This document shows, in pieces, positions 50,600 to 58,982 of a DNA stretch of 64,000 bases; the stretch's first letter is position 1; every line of letters starts with the position of its first letter. The DNA comes from Actinomadura mexicana (GTDB taxonomy: Bacteria; Actinomycetota; Actinomycetes; Streptosporangiales; Streptosporangiaceae), in assembly GCF_900188105.1 (NCBI RefSeq), contig NZ_FZNP01000014.1:1-64000 (forward strand), written 5' to 3'. The translations under genes and the position numbers were made by a program. The notes below the pieces were generated by a model. It saw only the letters and a list, made by a program, of their open reading frames with translations, had not been told where the DNA came from and did not search any database.

Positions 50600-51100
50600 A
50601 TGTGCCATCCGGCCCTCACTCAGGCCGGTTCCCAGCCCTCGCGACGGCTTCGTCGGTGAGTCGGTGAAGCTGGACAGGGCGTCCGCCGCCGGTGCTCCCT
50701 TTCGTAGAAGAGATCGCCCGAGGGAGGGCGTGCGGCGGCCGACATGATGTGCTCGACGGAAGCGATGACGTAGGTCGTGAACGCCTCCGCGCTCTCCAGG
50801 TGCCGGAGGGAGATCGTTCCGCACCGATCGGCCGGTGCGTACACGGCGGCGATGCGCTTGGTGTACGGGACGGCGCGTCCGGCGAAGGATTCGATGAGCT
50901 CCGAACCCGTCGGCGGCGACGACGCGGCCCGGCAGACCGGTGCACATGCCTTGGGCCGGCAACGGCCCCGGCCGTTCGAGCCGGTACCAATGGCTCGCGT
51001 CCCCCGGGCGGACGTCACGGGCGTGCGGTGCTCCAACCTCCACCATGTTTCGGCTGCCCGCATCCTCCAGCGGGGGGCATGTCACAGACAGGCGGCTCAT
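50600..51100 (-). pseudogene. Probable decayed coding sequence downstream of the ASCH-GTPase operon
   Basis: No single frame is coding throughout. The GC-rich third-codon-position signal of a real gene moves between frames on the minus strand. It is in one frame from about 51100 to 50910 (SHWYRLERPGPLPAQ) and a second from about 50900 to 50720 (AVPYTKRIAAVYAPADR, FTTYVIASVEHIM). It then returns to the first frame near 50690 (ADALSSFTDSPTKPS). At least two frameshifts are implied. I cannot name the ancestor; a sequencing error is possible for one but less so for two shifts. Confidence 0.35.
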
Positions 51101-51422
51101 CGTGGAGGGGGCCCACCGCTTCCGCTCCCGTGGCGGTGCACCCCAGGGAGCGCCGGTATCGCGCGTCGACGAACGTCTCGTGCGACGGGCTCGCCCCCAG
51201 GAACATGGTCTTGGCCCACCCGGGCGCCGGACGGTCGGCGCGGAGGCGGGCCAGCAGCGCGGCCGCTCCCCGGCCCGTCGCCGAGGTCGCCGCGACCCAG
51301 CGCCGGAAGGCGGCCTCGCCCTCCGGCGCGCTGAGCACCGGGTCCGCGCCCCACGGGCCCTCGTCCTCATCATCGAGAAACGAGAATTCCGGCGAGCCTA
51401 CTTTCTCTCCACCTCGCGTCAT
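51015..51422 (-). CDS. Small unknown protein downstream of the ASCH-GTPase
   Basis: 135 residues, starting four bases after the GTPase stop, so co-transcribed with it. An acidic start (FSFLDDEDEGPWG) is followed by a helical stretch (EAAFRRWVAATSATGRGAAALLARLRA). Codon third-position GC falls off after about residue 105, and the tail is Gly/Pro/Cys-rich. The true C terminus may therefore have been lost by frameshift into the decayed DNA beyond. Not recognised. Confidence 0.5.
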   Translation of the reverse strand: MTRGGEKVGSPEFSFLDDEDEGPWGADPVLSAPEGEAAFRRWVAATSATGRGAAALLARLRADRPAPGWAKTMFLGASPSHETFVDARYRRSLGCTATGAEAVGPLHDEPPVCDMPPAGGCGQPKHGGGWSTARP

Positions 51423-51426
51423 CCGC

Positions 51427-53871
51427 TCATTCCACAATGAAGTCGAGTTGCGCGGCGGCGTCCTCGAACGCCACCAGAACCGCCCGCGAGAACCGGTTAT
51501 CGTACGGTTCGCCGCGCCGGGCACGCGGAACAGCCTCTTCGTAGATGTCGTCGATGAGGATCTGCGCCCGCCGGAAAGTCGAGCCCTTGCCGTGCTCCTC
51601 GTAAGCGCGCGTCCAGTCCGGCCGAGGATCCTCCGTGATGCTCCGGTCGATCAGTTTCGCGAGCCGCCTGGTGAGAGCGCTCGAAATGTCTCCGACGATG
51701 ACCTCCTGTTCGTCGGTGTCCGGCTCGGAACCGGTCCACCGGACCGGTTTCTGGAGCATCCGGTAGAGCGCGTACTCCAGCGCCGTCCGCAGACTCGTCG
51801 CAGGACGCAGATCCCTGTACTCGTCGGTGTGCCCCTCGGACAGGCGCCGGGTGAGCGCCTTGACGCTGGACCAGTGCTTCTTCGGCACCTCGGAGTCGCG
51901 GGAGAGCCCGAGACCGCCGCGCCACCGGATGTGGAAGACCCGGACCGCCTCGACGACCGCGTCCGTCAGCTGCCCGCTTTTGTAGACGGGGCGCGCCGGC
52001 CCCGTCTCGACCTGGACCGCCTCCTCGGTGAGCGCTTCGAGAAGCCCGTTGAGCTGCCGCATCGTGCGCAGGGACGCTCTCGGCCCGGCCGGATCGACCC
52101 TTCCCGGATCGATGACCCGGTCGATCCCTCCGACGAAGAAGCGCGCCTCGTCCAGGCGGCGGCGCAGGATCCGCTCAGCCAGCCCGAGTTCTTCACGGAC
52201 CTCGCCCAGCACGTTCTCGGCCGATCCGAGGACATGCCGTTCACGGTCGGAGAACGAACCGAGGTTGTCACCCTTGACAAGGTCGAAGTGGGTGAAGAGG
52301 AAGAACAGCTTCTCGCCGTTTCCCGTGGCGGCCGCCGTCCGCATCACCGCGACCGGCGCCGCCTGCATCGGCTGCTGGGCGTTGTCGACCAGCACGATGG
52401 CGTCGACCTCGTCCAGGCGCTTGCGCAGGGAAGTGGAGACCTCGGCGATGGAACCGGGAGTGTGGCCCAGCCCCTCTCCATCGATCAGGACGAGCCGCGC
52501 CTCATGCTCGGCCCAGACCGGACGGAACGGCCCCGCGACCCGGATGCCGTTCACCAGGGGGGTGAGGAGCCGCCCGAAGTACGCGGCCTGGTTACTGGAG
52601 AACTTGGTGATGACGCGGAGGAACTCGGCGCGGTCCGCGCACTCCCAGGTCCAGGACACCGGCCACCCGTCCGGGTCGCGCCGCAGGGCGCCCTCCGCCA
52701 GCAGCGCGAACCGGTTCTCGACAGCGTGGAGGAACGCGTCGACGATCCGCTCGCATACGTCGGAGCGCCGAACGCGCGTTTCGAGTTCGTCCTCGATGTA
52801 CTCCTCAAGGGGCCGCTCGTCCTCCCCGGCCCCGGCCGCGTTCTGGATGCCGACCAACTGGGTCGTCACCACGTGCTTGAGGGCGCGCACCGCGTTCTGG
52901 ACGAGCGCCGTCGTCCCCGGGTCGGCCGCGCGGGCCGCCGTCGCGGCCGCCCCGCCGTCGTCCAGCTCGTCGTCGTCGAGGTCGTCGTCGAGGTCCGGCC
53001 CCGTGTCGGGCAGGGCCGCCCGCCCGAGCAGGTAGCTGAACCGGAAGCGCTGGCTGACATGGTCGAGCAGCCTGTTCTGGATCACCTCCTGGGGGCGGTT
53101 TTCGAACGCCGCCCGCGCGGCCTCCCAGACGTTGTCGCGGAGGTGGTCGGCGATCTCGTCGCGCCCGGCGAAGGTGACGGCGGCACGGAACGGTCCCTCG
53201 CCCGTGAGGACGATCTCGGTGTCGGCCACGGTCGTCTTAGCGGTCGAGGTGGAGGGGAACCGCTCGGTCCCCGGGTCCGTGCCGAGCAACTGCCGGACGA
53301 CCGTCGTCTTCCCGGCCCCGGTCGTGCCCAGCAGGAGCACATGCCGGTATCCCTCGGCCTCCCCCGGGAGCGGTAGCAGTTCGTCCCGAACCGCGAGAAA
53401 GTCCCTGTGCGCGCCCGGTGCGATCTCGTCGCCGGAGGTGGGCCGCTCGGTGAGCTGCCATTGCTGCTCGACCGCGCCCGCCAGCTCTGCGGACATCCGC
53501 CAGTGTCCGACGACGTGGGGGGCGGGCACGGGCTCGGCGAGCGGGACCGCGTCCGCCAGCCTCCAGTGGATGAGCCGCCTGTCAGCCCAGGGCCCGCAGT
53601 CGCACGACCTCCCATCGCAGACGTCCACCAGCCGAGCCACGGCGACGATGGCGTTGCGCTCTCCGCAAAGGGCGTCGAGGCTCTCCGGCGAGCGGCCGGT
53701 CAGCCGATTGGTCAACCGCTTCAGATCATCGTCCATGTACGAGCCCGCGCAGATCGCGAGCCAGCCGCGCTGATCTGTGCCGCTCTGACGGCTGTAGACG
53801 GTCTGATGGCCTTGGGCGACAGCCCACGCTGCCGGCTGAGGGACGGTCAGTGCCCAGGAGAGTTTCGACAA
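51427..53871 (-). CDS. ASCH-domain protein fused to a large P-loop GTPase
   Basis: 814 residues. Residues 5-135 look like an ASCH (PUA-like) domain: ALTVPQPAAWAVAQGHQ, WLAICAG, NAIVAVARLVDV and PLAEPVPAPHVVGHW follow the ASCH order. Its usual G-x-K-x2-E-x-R is altered to GHQTVYSR. Residues 175-540 form a P-loop NTPase: GTTGAGKTT (182-190), IDGEG as the D-x2-G element (463-467) and FTHFD in the guanine-specificity position (526-530). A roughly 250-residue helical insert with an acidic DDDLDDDELDD tract lies in between. Residues 540-814 are helical. ASCH domains bind nucleic acid or modified nucleotides. The fusion suggests a nucleotide-gated defence or RNA-related machine. TTG start after GGAGG. 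No homologue known to me has a proven role. Confidence 0.8.
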   Translation of the reverse strand: MSKLSWALTVPQPAAWAVAQGHQTVYSRQSGTDQRGWLAICAGSYMDDDLKRLTNRLTGRSPESLDALCGERNAIVAVARLVDVCDGRSCDCGPWADRRLIHWRLADAVPLAEPVPAPHVVGHWRMSAELAGAVEQQWQLTERPTSGDEIAPGAHRDFLAVRDELLPLPGEAEGYRHVLLLGTTGAGKTTVVRQLLGTDPGTERFPSTSTAKTTVADTEIVLTGEGPFRAAVTFAGRDEIADHLRDNVWEAARAAFENRPQEVIQNRLLDHVSQRFRFSYLLGRAALPDTGPDLDDDLDDDELDDGGAAATAARAADPGTTALVQNAVRALKHVVTTQLVGIQNAAGAGEDERPLEEYIEDELETRVRRSDVCERIVDAFLHAVENRFALLAEGALRRDPDGWPVSWTWECADRAEFLRVITKFSSNQAAYFGRLLTPLVNGIRVAGPFRPVWAEHEARLVLIDGEGLGHTPGSIAEVSTSLRKRLDEVDAIVLVDNAQQPMQAAPVAVMRTAAATGNGEKLFFLFTHFDLVKGDNLGSFSDRERHVLGSAENVLGEVREELGLAERILRRRLDEARFFVGGIDRVIDPGRVDPAGPRASLRTMRQLNGLLEALTEEAVQVETGPARPVYKSGQLTDAVVEAVRVFHIRWRGGLGLSRDSEVPKKHWSSVKALTRRLSEGHTDEYRDLRPATSLRTALEYALYRMLQKPVRWTGSEPDTDEQEVIVGDISSALTRRLAKLIDRSITEDPRPDWTRAYEEHGKGSTFRRAQILIDDIYEEAVPRARRGEPYDNRFSRAVLVAFEDAAAQLDFIVE

Positions 53872-54499
53872 TTCACATCCTCCGGTAGAGGCCCCGAACC
53901 GGGGTCACAAATGCCCGTGGCACGTGGGACGTCCAAGCGGCGCCACCGGTTGCCCAGCAGCCGGCAAGTACAGGGAAACCTCGGGGAGGTGTGTCCGGAA
54001 CAGGGAAAATCAGCCGCCGAGGAGAGACGCGAAACACCGCCGGACGACATCAAGCCGCGCAGCCCGACACCCCCGACCGTGGTGCCGGGGAGAGCATCGC
54101 AAGAGAGCTCGCCCTGATCGAGTTTCCGGAATCCTAACCCACTTGAAAAACTCGGAGCCTATGCGCCCCCAGAGATACCTCAAGGCAATTTCGATCCGAT
54201 GCGGCGATGACCTATATGTTTGTGGCGAGTGCCTGAGGAACCGTTGCCAACGAGCGCAATATCGCGGGCGAGACGCGGAACTTCTTTGAGAGTTAACTTA
54301 ATCTTCTCCGGCGGCGACCTCGGAGTCTTTGGATGCAACGATCAGGAGTGGCTCGCGCGGACGAAGAAGTGGAACTTGGACGTCTACGGCGCGTTTGCAC
54401 GGGCGATGAAGTCGGGAGAAGCGCACACGCCGATCCCGGGCGACCCTCGGCGAATTGCTTCGCCTCGCTGAGAGGACAGCGTGAGCGCCCCGGAAATGC
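53872..54499. other. Non-coding accessory DNA, locally AT-richer
   Basis: Over 600 bases with no frame that keeps actinomycete codon bias; the part from 54130 to 54310 is markedly lower in GC than the window. No inverted repeats of an insertion sequence were found. It probably holds the promoter of the ASCH-GTPase gene and remnants of acquired DNA. Confidence 0.4.
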
Positions 54500-54537
54500 C
54501 TTCGGCCTTGAGAGGATACTTCGTCTCAAGGCCGAAG
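54500..54537 (-). terminator. Hairpin terminator of the XRE-DUF397 operon
   Basis: Perfect 14-base inverted repeat (54500-54513 with 54524-54537), ten-base loop, 13 bases beyond the DUF397 stop on the minus strand. Confidence 0.85.
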
Positions 54538-54550
54538 AGTTTCGTTGGGA

Positions 54551-54745
54551 TCAGCGGCTATCCACACGGATCTCGTAGAGGAACCGCTGCCACTCTTCCC
54601 TGGTGAATTCCAGGATGGGGGCATGGCCGTGGAGGTTGCTGTCACGGACGCCGATCGTGCCGTCGGAGGCGAGGCCAGCCTCGACGCATTCACCGTTCGG
54701 TTCGCTGTGGCGTGACTTGCGCCACCTGTGGAAGTCCTTGGTCAT
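54551..54745 (-). CDS. DUF397 protein
   Basis: 64 residues with the family pattern: WRKSRHSEPNGECVEAGLA at the start, IGVRDSNLHG in the middle, and LEFTREEWQRFL at the end. DUF397 proteins are small partners of XRE/DUF5753 regulators in actinomycetes (WhiJ-type systems) and probably modulate their DNA binding. The ATG overlaps the stop of the regulator gene (ATGA). Confidence 0.94.
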   Translation of the reverse strand: MTKDFHRWRKSRHSEPNGECVEAGLASDGTIGVRDSNLHGHAPILEFTREEWQRFLYEIRVDSR

Positions 54746-55623
54746 GTTCCCGATCCTGTCTGATCGGTGAGCTCGTTGGCTACCCGTTCGAGGAAGGTAA
54801 TGCTGTCGTCCCGGGGCAGCGCGGCATCTCTGACACGGTCGTACATCCGGGTGTACTGCGCCACTTCATTCCGCTGGGTGACTACGAGGTCGGTGGTGAC
54901 TGTGTCGACTACCGCCAAGGGTGAGTCGCCTGGTTCGCTGAACGTGTAGAGATAGAAAGATGACTTCGCGAGGAAGCCGCCCGGAATGCGAGTGTCGTGC
55001 AGCAGCACCCGCACGCTAATCCGCTCCACCGCCGAGATTACTTCGACCATGTGGTGGAGTTGGTTGATCATCGCCAGAGGCGGAACTGCCAGCCGCCGGA
55101 CAACGCACTCGTCCAAGACGATCTCGTATGACGGACCGTCCGCCCGGAGAAGTTCGCGTTGTCGCTGCATGCGAGCCTCGGCCATACGCTCGGGGACGTA
55201 GTCGAGCTTGCCTTGGCACTTGTCCAGGTCGACGAGTGCCGAAATGAATGCAGGGGCCTGCAAAACGGCAGGCATAGCAGTTTGGTTGTAGGCGCGCACG
55301 GTCGCGGCGCTGTACTCCAAGTCCGCGTAGAGTTTCTGGCGGGGTCCCATGGAGACGCCATACCGGTCCCACCAGCCCTTCTGCCCGGCCTCCCGGGCAA
55401 GTTGGCAGATCCGGTCGTAGTCGCTGCCGGTGACGTCCAAGGCATCGAGCATGTTCATGATCTCGACTAGGTCGGGGCGGATCTGGGCGTTCTCCAGGCG
55501 GGTGATCTTCGTCCGGGAGTGGAAGACGAGGCGGGCGAGGCCGTCGGTCGTGAGCCCGCGACTCTCGCGGAGTCTGCGGATCTCGACCGCCAGCCGGCGG
55601 CGGCGGACGTAGGGGCTCGGCAT
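54742..55623 (-). CDS. XRE-family regulator with DUF5753 domain
   Basis: 293 residues. The helix-turn-helix is at 10-65 (LAVEIRRLRESRGLTTDGLARLV, SRTKITRLENAQI). The rest is the DUF5753 region (LYADLEYSAATVRAYNQTAMPAVLQ, ITFLERVANELT). Such regulators with DUF397 partners influence development and antibiotic production in Streptomyces. It probably binds its own upstream region, where the palindrome CCGCACGTGCGG lies 130 bases before the ATG. ATG after GGGAGGACG. Confidence 0.93.
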   Translation of the reverse strand: MPSPYVRRRRLAVEIRRLRESRGLTTDGLARLVFHSRTKITRLENAQIRPDLVEIMNMLDALDVTGSDYDRICQLAREAGQKGWWDRYGVSMGPRQKLYADLEYSAATVRAYNQTAMPAVLQAPAFISALVDLDKCQGKLDYVPERMAEARMQRQRELLRADGPSYEIVLDECVVRRLAVPPLAMINQLHHMVEVISAVERISVRVLLHDTRIPGGFLAKSSFYLYTFSEPGDSPLAVVDTVTTDLVVTQRNEVAQYTRMYDRVRDAALPRDDSITFLERVANELTDQTGSGT

Positions 55624-56033
55624 AACCGTCCTCCCGATATCACGTCGGACACGGTCCGTACTGATCGCTAACTCACTGCAATCGAACGTTGCCCGCCAAC
55701 AGTAAAGTCACGCCCCGACATAATCCCGCCACACCGACGCGAGAGCCAAAATCCGCACGTGCGGGAATTGGAAGTTGCAGCCTTCGCCAGCCCGATTTAG
55801 TCGTAAAAGACTACTTTGTTAGCGCCCATACCTACGCGTACCGGAAGCGCGCGAGAAGTCCCCTCGGGGGGAGTCGAGCCGCCTCTTCCGTTCAATATTC
55901 CGGTTGTCGTAGCGGCAGGAGGGACCATCAGAGCAGTCACGCCCCTTTCAGCCCGCACCCCAGCGGTCGCAGCCGCCAGGAACAAGGTTTTGAGCACGGC
56001 CCCCGCGTGCGGCCGACCATCCAGCTGCTCTCT
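55624..56033. other. Intergenic region upstream of the XRE regulator
   Basis: 410 bases. It contains the perfect palindrome CCGCACGTGCGG (55753-55764), a candidate operator, and a small hairpin TAGTC-N6-GACTA (55798-55813) that may be a weak terminator for the genes coming from the right. Open frames here do not look coding. Confidence 0.5.
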
Positions 56034-56540
56034 TCAGGGTGATGAAGAGGCCGAAGCGGACGCTTCGTCCCGCCGTGCCGCGAGCCACTCCTCGGTGTAG
56101 GCGGTGACCTCGTCAATGAACTGCTCAAGCCCGGCCCGATCGAGATCCATCTCAGCGACGAGGTAGAGCAGGATGAAGACCTGGGCATGCAGAGTGGCCG
56201 ACACGTCGTCTGGGACGGTCGCCTTCAGTGGAGGCGCGTCGACGGCGCGGCGGACCATGTCCTCGGCGATGATCGGGTTGATCAGGTTCGCGTCCTCGCC
56301 GGCCGCGATCCGCACGTCGGCGACGAACCGAACAAGCTGACCAACGATGTAAGTTGGCGCGAACTTTCGACGCACCGCCACCTCGAACGCGCAGAAGAGC
56401 AGCGACATGTACCCGGCCGCTGTCTCGTCGTCCACCTGCATCTCGTCCTGCAGAGGCGCCCACGCCTCAGGCCCCTCCAACAGGAACGACCGCAACGCAA
56501 GAATATTTGCCTCGCCAATTCGGGTGATCGAGTAGTCCAT
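56034..56540 (-). CDS. Small protein, second paralogue of a pair downstream of the disordered protein
   Basis: 168 residues, all-helical appearance, no signal peptide. It is clearly related to the 148-residue protein encoded just upstream: both share the order GY-x-(S/A)-L, AF-x-V-A-V-x-R-x-F, and INP-x2-AE-x-M, with similar spacing, then an acidic C-terminal helix. Here the tail is Ser/Ala-rich. The ATG overlaps the upstream stop by one base (TAATG), so translation is coupled. No known family recognised. Position after a long disordered protein suggests a binding or immunity role. Confidence 0.8.
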   Translation of the reverse strand: MDYSITRIGEANILALRSFLLEGPEAWAPLQDEMQVDDETAAGYMSLLFCAFEVAVRRKFAPTYIVGQLVRFVADVRIAAGEDANLINPIIAEDMVRRAVDAPPLKATVPDDVSATLHAQVFILLYLVAEMDLDRAGLEQFIDEVTAYTEEWLAARRDEASASASSSP

Positions 56541-56986
56541 TATTGCAATATTTCGTCAGCGAGAGAGTGCGCCTCCGCTATAAAGGCATCGAGCTCGGGC
56601 CTGTCGAACTGCGCCTGGCCGACTAGTGCGGCAAGGAGAATGATCTGATGCTCCAACTTTGTGTTTTCATCTATCCCAGTAATTGATCCTCTGCCCAATA
56701 GGGTGAGGATCATTTTCTCTGCTACTTCCGGATTAATTATTTCGGCCGAGTCGTCGCTTCTTTCGCGGGCGCTCGCAATAAAATCGATGACCTCGTCGTC
56801 GCCTGCGACCTTTTCCCCTTGCCTAAAGCGTCGTTCGACGGCAACGACAAAGGCGGCGGCGACTAGAGCAGCGTAGCCTTGCTTTGCTTGTTCGGGATCG
56901 AGTTGTCGTAGTAGTCGGCGGTGCTCGTCAACTTGTCCTGAAAGCTGGGCGCGCAACGTCGATATCTGGTCACTGGTTACGGGCAT
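56540..56986 (-). CDS. Small protein, first paralogue of the pair
   Basis: 148 residues, helical, no signal. Shares GYAALVAAAFVVAVERRF and INPEVAEKM with the 168-residue paralogue downstream. The N-terminal 30 residues form a likely coiled coil (STLRAQLSGQVDEHRRLLRQL). ATG after GGGAG, 17 bases inside the upstream gene's 3' end, so all three genes form one translationally coupled operon. GC content is lower than in the rest of the window, a sign of transfer. Function unknown. Confidence 0.8.
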   Translation of the reverse strand: MPVTSDQISTLRAQLSGQVDEHRRLLRQLDPEQAKQGYAALVAAAFVVAVERRFRQGEKVAGDDEVIDFIASARERSDDSAEIINPEVAEKMILTLLGRGSITGIDENTKLEHQIILLAALVGQAQFDRPELDAFIAEAHSLADEILQ

Positions 56987-58982
56987 GGTCTCTCCCTGTA
57001 ATCCTTCGTGCGACTCTTATGCTTTGACGTCCTGCTTCTATTACAAATACTGCGGTGCCGACTATTCCAAGGGTGATGTCCCCTCCTTGTACTTTGGCAT
57101 CGACTGATTTAATGTGATCAGGGTTGGTGCGAGCAGCGCATATTTGCCCTGTCGGCTTCACCCGTTCTAGATGCTTCTGGCCGGGCTCAGCAAGTTTGTC
57201 GGCAGCATCTTTGACATCGTCTGCCTTTGTGAACATCGTACGAGTCAAGTCTCGTTTGCGGGATCGATTATCGGGATTCTCCTCCTGATAATCGCGAGAT
57301 GCGCGGTCGTCTTCGAGGCGGCGGAGTTCATCGCGTCCGGGCTCTCCGCCTCTGGCTCCGACCGGGTCAAGGTCTCCACGGGTCGGGAGTCCTGCAGGTT
57401 CTATAGTCTCTGGTTCGTTTTGTAGCGGATCGTTCTCGGTCTCCTCGGTATGTTCTCGTCCGTACCGGGGTTCGACGTGTACCTGGCCTTGGCTGTCGGT
57501 GTACACGTCGGAAATGATGGGATTGGAGCGAACCTCCGGTTTCGATTCATCGGTCGCTTCTGGGTCTGACTCGGTGCCGTTGCCCTCGGCATTTTTACCA
57601 TGGTTGTCGCTCTGTTCACCGAGAGCCTCTGGGGGTGTGACGTTCTCGCCGGTTCCTTCGGGAGGGGGCTTGGTCTCGTCGGCGGGTTTCGGGTCGTCTG
57701 TCTCGTTGCCCGTGGTTTTGTCGTCAGCCTTGGGCTCTGGGTGCTCGGTGCCTTGGTCGGTCGTTTCGGGGCCGATTGGGGATGCTTCGCGGCCGGGTTC
57801 GGGAACGGCAGGGCCGGTCTCGGCGGCTGGTTCGGTGGGTTGGCCGACCTCTGCGCCCGGCAGCGTCCCGTCCTTCCCGTCCCGCGTTTTGTCGTCGGCG
57901 GGCAGTGAGCCGTCCGCTGGTGGTTCAGCCGGCGGGTCGCCGCTGTTGTCGCCCGAGCCAGAGGAGTCCTGCGGAAGGCGGGGCTCGTGCTTCTGATCTT
58001 GCGGACGTGATGTCTCTTGCGCGGGGGGCTCGGCCTCGACTCCGGAGGTCGCAGGTGCGGGCTGGTCGTGACCGCCGGACCCTTCGCCTTTGCTGGCCAT
58101 GTCACCGCCGCTTGACGGGTCGTCATCGCCGGTAGCGCCGGGCAATGTCTCGGTGTTCGGGGGCTGTGTTTCCGGTCCATGCTCGTCCGACACCGCGTTC
58201 TTGTTCTGCGGTGGCGCACTGCTGTCACCGGTTTCGCCGGCGGTTCTTTCTCCGGTGCCGATGGTGGTTTGGGTGTCTTGGGATATGGCTTGCCGTTGGT
58301 CGGCGGTTGCCATCTGTTGCTCTCTGGCGGCGGCGATGCTTGCCCGGCGGGAGCCGGGCGGGAACTGGGAAGCCTCGGCCGGGCGGTTGCTCGGCTGCTC
58401 GGAGGACGCGGGGTCGTCAGCGGTGCTGTCGTTGCCGTTGCCGCCGTCCTGCCCTTCCACCTTGCCCGGCTTGGGCTGGTCGGTCTTGGATTCGCGGTCG
58501 TCGCCGTCCCGGTCGCCCTTGTCTTGTTGTGGGTTCTGGGTCTTGGCCTGGTCGGGCTTTTCTGCTTCCGGGCCGCTGTTGCCGGTCTGAGTTGGGTCGG
58601 TGTCGTCGTGGTCGTGTTCTTCGCCCGATCGGGAGCCGACTTCGGTCTTGCCGGTCTCTGGTTCCTTCTCGGTCTTGGGCTCGGCTTCGGATGGCGGGTC
58701 ACCGGGGGTCCGCGGCTTCTCGCTGGCCGGGCCGGTGGAGGAGGACCCGTTGGTCTGTGTGTCGCGGTCGCCGGGCTGTTGGGTGCCGGTTTCCGGCTGA
58801 CCGGGAACCGGTTGGCCTGCTGCCTTGTAGCTGTCTATGCGGGGCGTTCTGCCGTCTGCTCCAGGAACGGCGGACGGTGACTCGCCGCCGGTGCCCTGCG
58901 GCGCGGGCTTGTCGGTGGTCTCGGGGCTTTTGCCCGGCCCACCGGGGGGGTTGTCCAGGCCCACGCTCGCAGCCCTTTCCAT
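56970..58982 (-). CDS. 670-residue, mostly disordered protein with a conserved-looking C-terminal domain
   Basis: Residues 1-540 are low-complexity Pro/Glu/Asp/Gly/Thr-rich sequence (PETGKTEVGSRSGEEHDHDD is typical) with no Cys and almost no aromatic residues. It contains an alternating acidic/basic pattern rather than a short repeat. The last 120 residues regain order: RDYQEENPDNRSRKRDL, FTKADDVKDAADKLAEPGQ, a single CAAR cysteine and a hydrophobic segment ITLGIVGTAVFVIEA. No signal peptide. The layout (long disordered carrier, small C-terminal domain, two small helical proteins downstream) is like polymorphic toxins with immunity genes, but no catalytic motif is visible. The ATG at 58982 lacks a ribosome-binding site; a GTG at 58964 has GGAAAGGG before it. 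Confidence 0.75.
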   Translation of the reverse strand: MERAASVGLDNPPGGPGKSPETTDKPAPQGTGGESPSAVPGADGRTPRIDSYKAAGQPVPGQPETGTQQPGDRDTQTNGSSSTGPASEKPRTPGDPPSEAEPKTEKEPETGKTEVGSRSGEEHDHDDTDPTQTGNSGPEAEKPDQAKTQNPQQDKGDRDGDDRESKTDQPKPGKVEGQDGGNGNDSTADDPASSEQPSNRPAEASQFPPGSRRASIAAAREQQMATADQRQAISQDTQTTIGTGERTAGETGDSSAPPQNKNAVSDEHGPETQPPNTETLPGATGDDDPSSGGDMASKGEGSGGHDQPAPATSGVEAEPPAQETSRPQDQKHEPRLPQDSSGSGDNSGDPPAEPPADGSLPADDKTRDGKDGTLPGAEVGQPTEPAAETGPAVPEPGREASPIGPETTDQGTEHPEPKADDKTTGNETDDPKPADETKPPPEGTGENVTPPEALGEQSDNHGKNAEGNGTESDPEATDESKPEVRSNPIISDVYTDSQGQVHVEPRYGREHTEETENDPLQNEPETIEPAGLPTRGDLDPVGARGGEPGRDELRRLEDDRASRDYQEENPDNRSRKRDLTRTMFTKADDVKDAADKLAEPGQKHLERVKPTGQICAARTNPDHIKSVDAKVQGGDITLGIVGTAVFVIEAGRQSIRVARRITGRDHARNQ

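Noticed and set aside
51427..53871. Calling the ASCH-GTPase a dynamin
   Set aside because: P-loop and DGEG are present, but the dynamin middle/paddle regions and the T/NKxD element in usual form are not visible; only P-loop GTPase can be supported.
55797..55997. 66-codon frame on the minus strand upstream of the XRE regulator
   Set aside because: GTG start without a ribosome-binding site, poor third-position GC, and no similarity to anything I know.
57401..58702. 433-codon alternative frame inside the disordered-protein gene
   Set aside because: Thr/Pro/Arg-rich frame produced by the same low-complexity DNA; the 670-residue frame fits start, stop and operon overlap.
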